Made by a program: the position numbers and the translations under genes
The notes under the pieces: model-generated
The model's database searches: none
What the model saw: only the letters and a program-made list of their open reading frames with translations
Told to the model about the DNA's origin: nothing
Source: Candidatus Levyibacteriota bacterium
GTDB lineage: Bacteria; Patescibacteria; Microgenomatia; Levybacterales; UBA12049
Assembly: GCA_003173915.1 (NCBI GenBank)
Contig: PPGL01000012.1
Coordinates: 1-7,369, forward strand
DNA length: 7,369 nt
Reading direction: 5' to 3'
In this document: positions 5,653 to 7,369 of the stretch, piece after piece
Layout: each line of letters begins with the position of its first letter
How positions within the stretch are numbered: the first letter of the stretch is position 1

Positions 5653-6189
5653 ATGTTAAAGCTTGGCGCAAAGCAGTTACGGACAACTGTTGCTGACGAG
5701 GAAATAAAGCAAAATCTCAAACGAAATCCAATTTACATTATCTGTGACAATGTGATTGATACGTATAATATTGGTTCTATTTTTCGTTTGGCAGATGCAG
5801 TTGGTGCAGAAAAAGTTTTTTTGTGTGGAGTAAGTGAAACACCTCCAAATACTCGCATTAAAAAAGCATCAATCAATACAACAGAATGGGTAACGTGGGA
5901 ATATTTTGAAAAAACAGAAGACGCAATTGCACATTTGCGAAAAGAAGTTCCAGAAGTGCAAATTGTTGCAGTAGAGCAGGATACTCGTTCAGTCCATTTC
6001 CAAAAAGCAGACTATCATTTGCCAATTGCATTTGTTGTAGGGAATGAAACAACAGGAAGTCCCAAAGAGGTGCTAGACATGTGTGATCAAATTGTCGAGA
6101 TTCCAATGTGGGGAGTAAATAAATCTCTTAATGTGATGGTGAGTTTGGGAATTGTGCTTTTTAACGCCGCTTCACATTTATTAGAATAA
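5653..6189 (+). CDS. TrmH/SpoU family RNA 2'-O-methyltransferase
   Basis: Transfers a methyl group from S-adenosylmethionine to a ribose 2'-OH of tRNA or rRNA using a knotted SPOUT fold. All three SpoU motifs are visible in the 178 residues: motif 1 N39-x-G41-x3-R45 (DTYNIGSIFRLADAVG), motif 2 VVGNETTG (128-135) running into EIPMWG (149-154), and motif 3 SLNVMVSLGIVLF (158-170). Arg45 is the expected catalytic residue and Asn160 the motif 3 core. The protein is a single catalytic domain without the L30e-like RNA-binding domain of RlmB/TsnR enzymes, closest in architecture to TrmH (Gm18) or TrmL (wobble base); the substrate cannot be told from sequence. It is transcribed towards the rRNA operon and converges on the next minus-strand gene with a 12-bp gap. 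Confidence 0.93.
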   Translation: MLKLGAKQLRTTVADEEIKQNLKRNPIYIICDNVIDTYNIGSIFRLADAVGAEKVFLCGVSETPPNTRIKKASINTTEWVTWEYFEKTEDAIAHLRKEVPEVQIVAVEQDTRSVHFQKADYHLPIAFVVGNETTGSPKEVLDMCDQIVEIPMWGVNKSLNVMVSLGIVLFNAASHLLE

Positions 6190-6201
6190 CTTCTGAAAGG
6201 T

Positions 6202-6690
6202 TTACTGTGTGATTGGTTGTTGTGGTTGTCTAATAAAACCTTGATCAACGATTCCTCCTGGTGCCGTAATTTGCTTGATTAGCAAGGGTATTGCAGAGTA
6301 AGAAATAATAAATCTGTGAAATGGAAATTTAACTCTATGTTTTTTCTCTTTGCTATCTGTGTATCTAATTTCCAGAATAGAGTTATTTCTTGGATGTTCA
6401 GCGTCTGGGACATTCAATTGTAATTGCTTATTACCATTTCTATGGCTTATCAACAATTTTGCGATCATACCTCTTTGTGTTTGTAAAAGTTCTTCGGTAT
6501 AAGCCTGATTTCCTCGTTTTGATTCTCCTGTTTTCTGAGAAGGAACTGCAGGGGCGGCAAGTTCTTCTTCGATTCTTGCTATGTTTTCAAACAATCCAAG
6601 AATTGCATTTTCAAGATTTCTACTTTCAAAGTTATAAGCAGCCTCTCTGGCTGCATTTGCTAAACTATCATAAGCAATCTTTATTGCCAT
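6202..6690 (-). CDS. Hypothetical protein
   Basis: A 162-residue protein of no family I recognise. Residues 1-45 are helical (LANAAREAAYNFESRN, ILGLFENIARIEEEL), followed by a Pro/Ser/Lys linker (46-62), a second helix with EELLQTQRGMIAKLL (66-80) and a basic, beta-rich region (88-142: KQLQLNV, SILEIRY, HRVKFPFHRFIISY). The C-terminus is Gln/Pro-rich. No signal peptide or membrane helix is seen. Only a weak AGG precedes the ATG. It lies back to back with the rRNA promoter region and converges on the methyltransferase gene. Confidence 0.78.
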   Translation of the reverse strand: MAIKIAYDSLANAAREAAYNFESRNLENAILGLFENIARIEEELAAPAVPSQKTGESKRGNQAYTEELLQTQRGMIAKLLISHRNGNKQLQLNVPDAEHPRNNSILEIRYTDSKEKKHRVKFPFHRFIISYSAIPLLIKQITAPGGIVDQGFIRQPQQPITQ

Positions 6691-6704
6691 AGGCCTATAT
6701 TTTT

Positions 6705-6710
6705 ATCATA
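6705..6710 (-). promoter_or_regulatory. -10 box candidate for the orphan gene at 6690
   Basis: On the minus strand TATGAT lies 14 nt before the ATG, with no convincing -35 at 16-18 bp. It would give a leader of about 7 nt. Confidence 0.35.
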
Positions 6711-6777
6711 AAATTCTTACAAATACAATAGCACAGCAGGCAATTTGTGTTTTACAGTTTTTATAATTACTTGGCGG

Positions 6778-6805
6778 TTGACAAATTTTTATATTTGACT
6801 ATAAT
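6778..6805 (+). promoter_or_regulatory. Consensus promoter of the rRNA operon
   Basis: Perfect TTGACA (6778-6783) and perfect TATAAT (6800-6805) are separated by 16 bp, the strongest promoter in the window, about 295 bp upstream of 16S. Transcription should start near 6812. A further TATAAT at 6762-6767 has no clear -35. Confidence 0.85.
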
Positions 6806-6852
6806 AGAACGTGGATATGTAGAACTTTGCCTCAGCCTTATGGGAAACCATG

Positions 6853-6874
6853 ACCCGCTGTAGGCGGGTTTTTT
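6853..6874 (+). terminator. Intrinsic terminator or attenuator in the rRNA leader
   Basis: ACCCGC (6853-6858) and GCGGGT (6864-6869) form a 6-bp GC-rich stem with a 5-nt loop followed by six T. It lies about 40 nt after the predicted rRNA transcription start and 245 nt before 16S. A short hairpin with a GAAA loop (6840-6843 with 6848-6851) precedes it. Confidence 0.65.
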
Positions 6875-6907
6875 AGTCTAAAAGTTCTTTTAAGTAATCA
6901 AATACTG

Positions 6908-6985
6908 TGTCATCGCGAGCGAAGCGTGGCGATCTCTCTCTGAGATTGCTTCGTCTTCTGCATAGCAGAATTCCTCGCAATGACA
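6908..6985. repeat. Multi-hairpin palindromic repeat in the rRNA leader
   Basis: TGTCATCGCGAG (6908-6919) and CTCGCAATGACA (6974-6985) form a 12-bp terminal inverted repeat with one mismatch. Internal hairpins are 6932-6936 with 6942-6946 and 6956-6961 with 6965-6970 (6 bp, 3-nt loop). The GTCAT-GCGAGCGAAGCG word is a well-known dispersed bacterial repeat type. It lies between the attenuator and boxA and would be transcribed in the rRNA precursor. Confidence 0.75.
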
Positions 6986-6993
6986 AAAGAATT

Positions 6994-7006
6994 TGCTCTT
7001 TGAAAA
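6994..7006 (+). promoter_or_regulatory. boxA antitermination site
   Basis: TGCTCTTTGAAAA matches the rRNA boxA consensus (TGCTCTTTAACA in E. coli), the NusB/S10 binding site that makes RNA polymerase resist termination in rRNA operons. Its position about 95 nt before 16S is normal. Confidence 0.75.
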
Positions 7007-7033
7007 GTTAGCAGCACACATCTAGAAAACAAT

Positions 7034-7095
7034 TTCTTGATTAAGCATCAAGAAGTGGTAGGATTTTTTCCATTTTAACCTTAAAATTAAAATGG
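7034..7095 (+). other. Two leader hairpins before the 16S 5' end
   Basis: TTCTTGAT (7034-7041) pairs with ATCAAGAA (7047-7054), and CCATTTTAA (7070-7078) pairs perfectly with TTAAAATGG (7087-7095). The second ends about 5 nt before the predicted mature 16S end, so either could guide ribonuclease processing. The rest of 6691-7099, including 6875-6907, holds no gene or other site that I can see. Confidence 0.55.
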
Positions 7096-7099
7096 CAAT

Positions 7100-7369
7100 T
7101 TTTTTGAGAATTTGATCCTGGTTCAGGATGAACGCTGGCGGCGTGCCTTAAGCATGCAAGTCGAACGGTTTTATAGCAATATAAAGCAGTGGCAGACGGG
7201 TGAGTAACGCGTAGGAATCTACCCCAGAGCGGAGCATAGCCCCTCGAAAGAGGGGGTAATTCTCCATGGTCTCGCAAGAGTAAAGTAGCAATACACTTTG
7301 GGAGGAGCCTGCGTCCTATCAGCTAGTTGGCGGGGTAAATGCCCACCAAGGCAATGACGGGTAGCTGGA
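7100..7369 (+). rRNA. rrs: 16S ribosomal RNA, 5' part
   Basis: The small-subunit rRNA starts here and is cut by the window end after about 270 nt. Landmarks are TTTGATCCTGGTTCAG (7111-7126), GAACGCTGGCGGCGTGCC (7130-7147), GCATGCAAGTCGAACGG (7152-7168), GTGAGTAACGCGT (7200-7212) and TGGCGGGGTAAATGCCCACC (7328-7347). The mature end is set by aligning the AGA before TTTGATC with E. coli position 8, within a few bases. Helix 6 in V1 is very short (TTTATA, GCAA loop, TATAAA at 7170-7185). The sequence looks like a CPR/Microgenomates-type 16S, but the phylum was not tested. Confidence 0.95.

Noticed and set aside
6812..6874. Known riboswitch in the rRNA leader
   Set aside because: I compared it by eye with preQ1, fluoride and guanidine types and found no consensus core; left as an attenuator or small-RNA candidate.
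7041..7277. Minus-strand frame of 78 codons
   Set aside because: It lies antisense across the 16S rRNA start and its leader.
1..7369. UGA recoded to glycine, as in Gracilibacteria/Absconditabacteria
   Set aside because: The conserved genes contain no internal UGA, and UGA ends the membrane protein at 4106-4108 in a sensible place.

Overview
The window looks like a chromosomal segment of a Candidate Phyla Radiation (Patescibacteria) bacterium, most likely a Microgenomates-like lineage. This rests on the AT-rich coding style, the small interspersed genes of no recognisable family, the single-domain SpoU methylase, the divergent 5' end of the 16S rRNA, and the short multi-hairpin repeats. The taxonomic call is inference from sequence style and the 16S start; no database was searched. 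All intact genes read well with the standard code.

Layout: (1) 2-1462 (+), the C-terminal two thirds of DNA topoisomerase I, with a 75-bp palindromic repeat inserted in frame. (2) 1479-2655 (-), a gene of unknown function split into two overlapping frames by an apparent single-base frameshift; its second part carries motifs suggestive of the amidoligase/glutamate-cysteine-ligase fold. (3) 2799-4842 (+), a regulatory cassette: an ECF-like sigma factor whose start codon lies in a 10-bp perfect inverted repeat, a single-pass membrane protein that is probably its partner (DUF5667-like motif), and a secreted or anchored Pro/Thr-repeat protein with its own long, hairpin-bearing leader, closed by a clear two-way terminator. 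(4) 4907-5569 (-), an orphan protein, divergent from (5) 5653-6189 (+), a SpoU/TrmH RNA 2'-O-methyltransferase, which converges on (6) 6202-6690 (-), another orphan. (7) 6691-7369, the rRNA operon start: strong promoter, an intrinsic terminator only about 40 nt into the transcript, a palindromic repeat, a boxA antiterminator, two hairpins and the first ~270 nt of 16S rRNA, which runs off the end.

Two themes run through the window. First, four genes have near-consensus -10 boxes 6-10 bp before their ATG, so their mRNAs should be leaderless or nearly so; only the Pro/Thr-repeat gene has a long leader with a strong Shine-Dalgarno. Second, multi-hairpin palindromic repeats of three different sequence types occupy topA, the gap between sigma factor and membrane partner, and the rRNA leader. 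The most interesting items are the in-frame repeat in topA, the dyad over the sigma-factor start, the promoter-terminator-boxA layout before 16S, and the proposed sigma/membrane-partner/surface-protein cassette.
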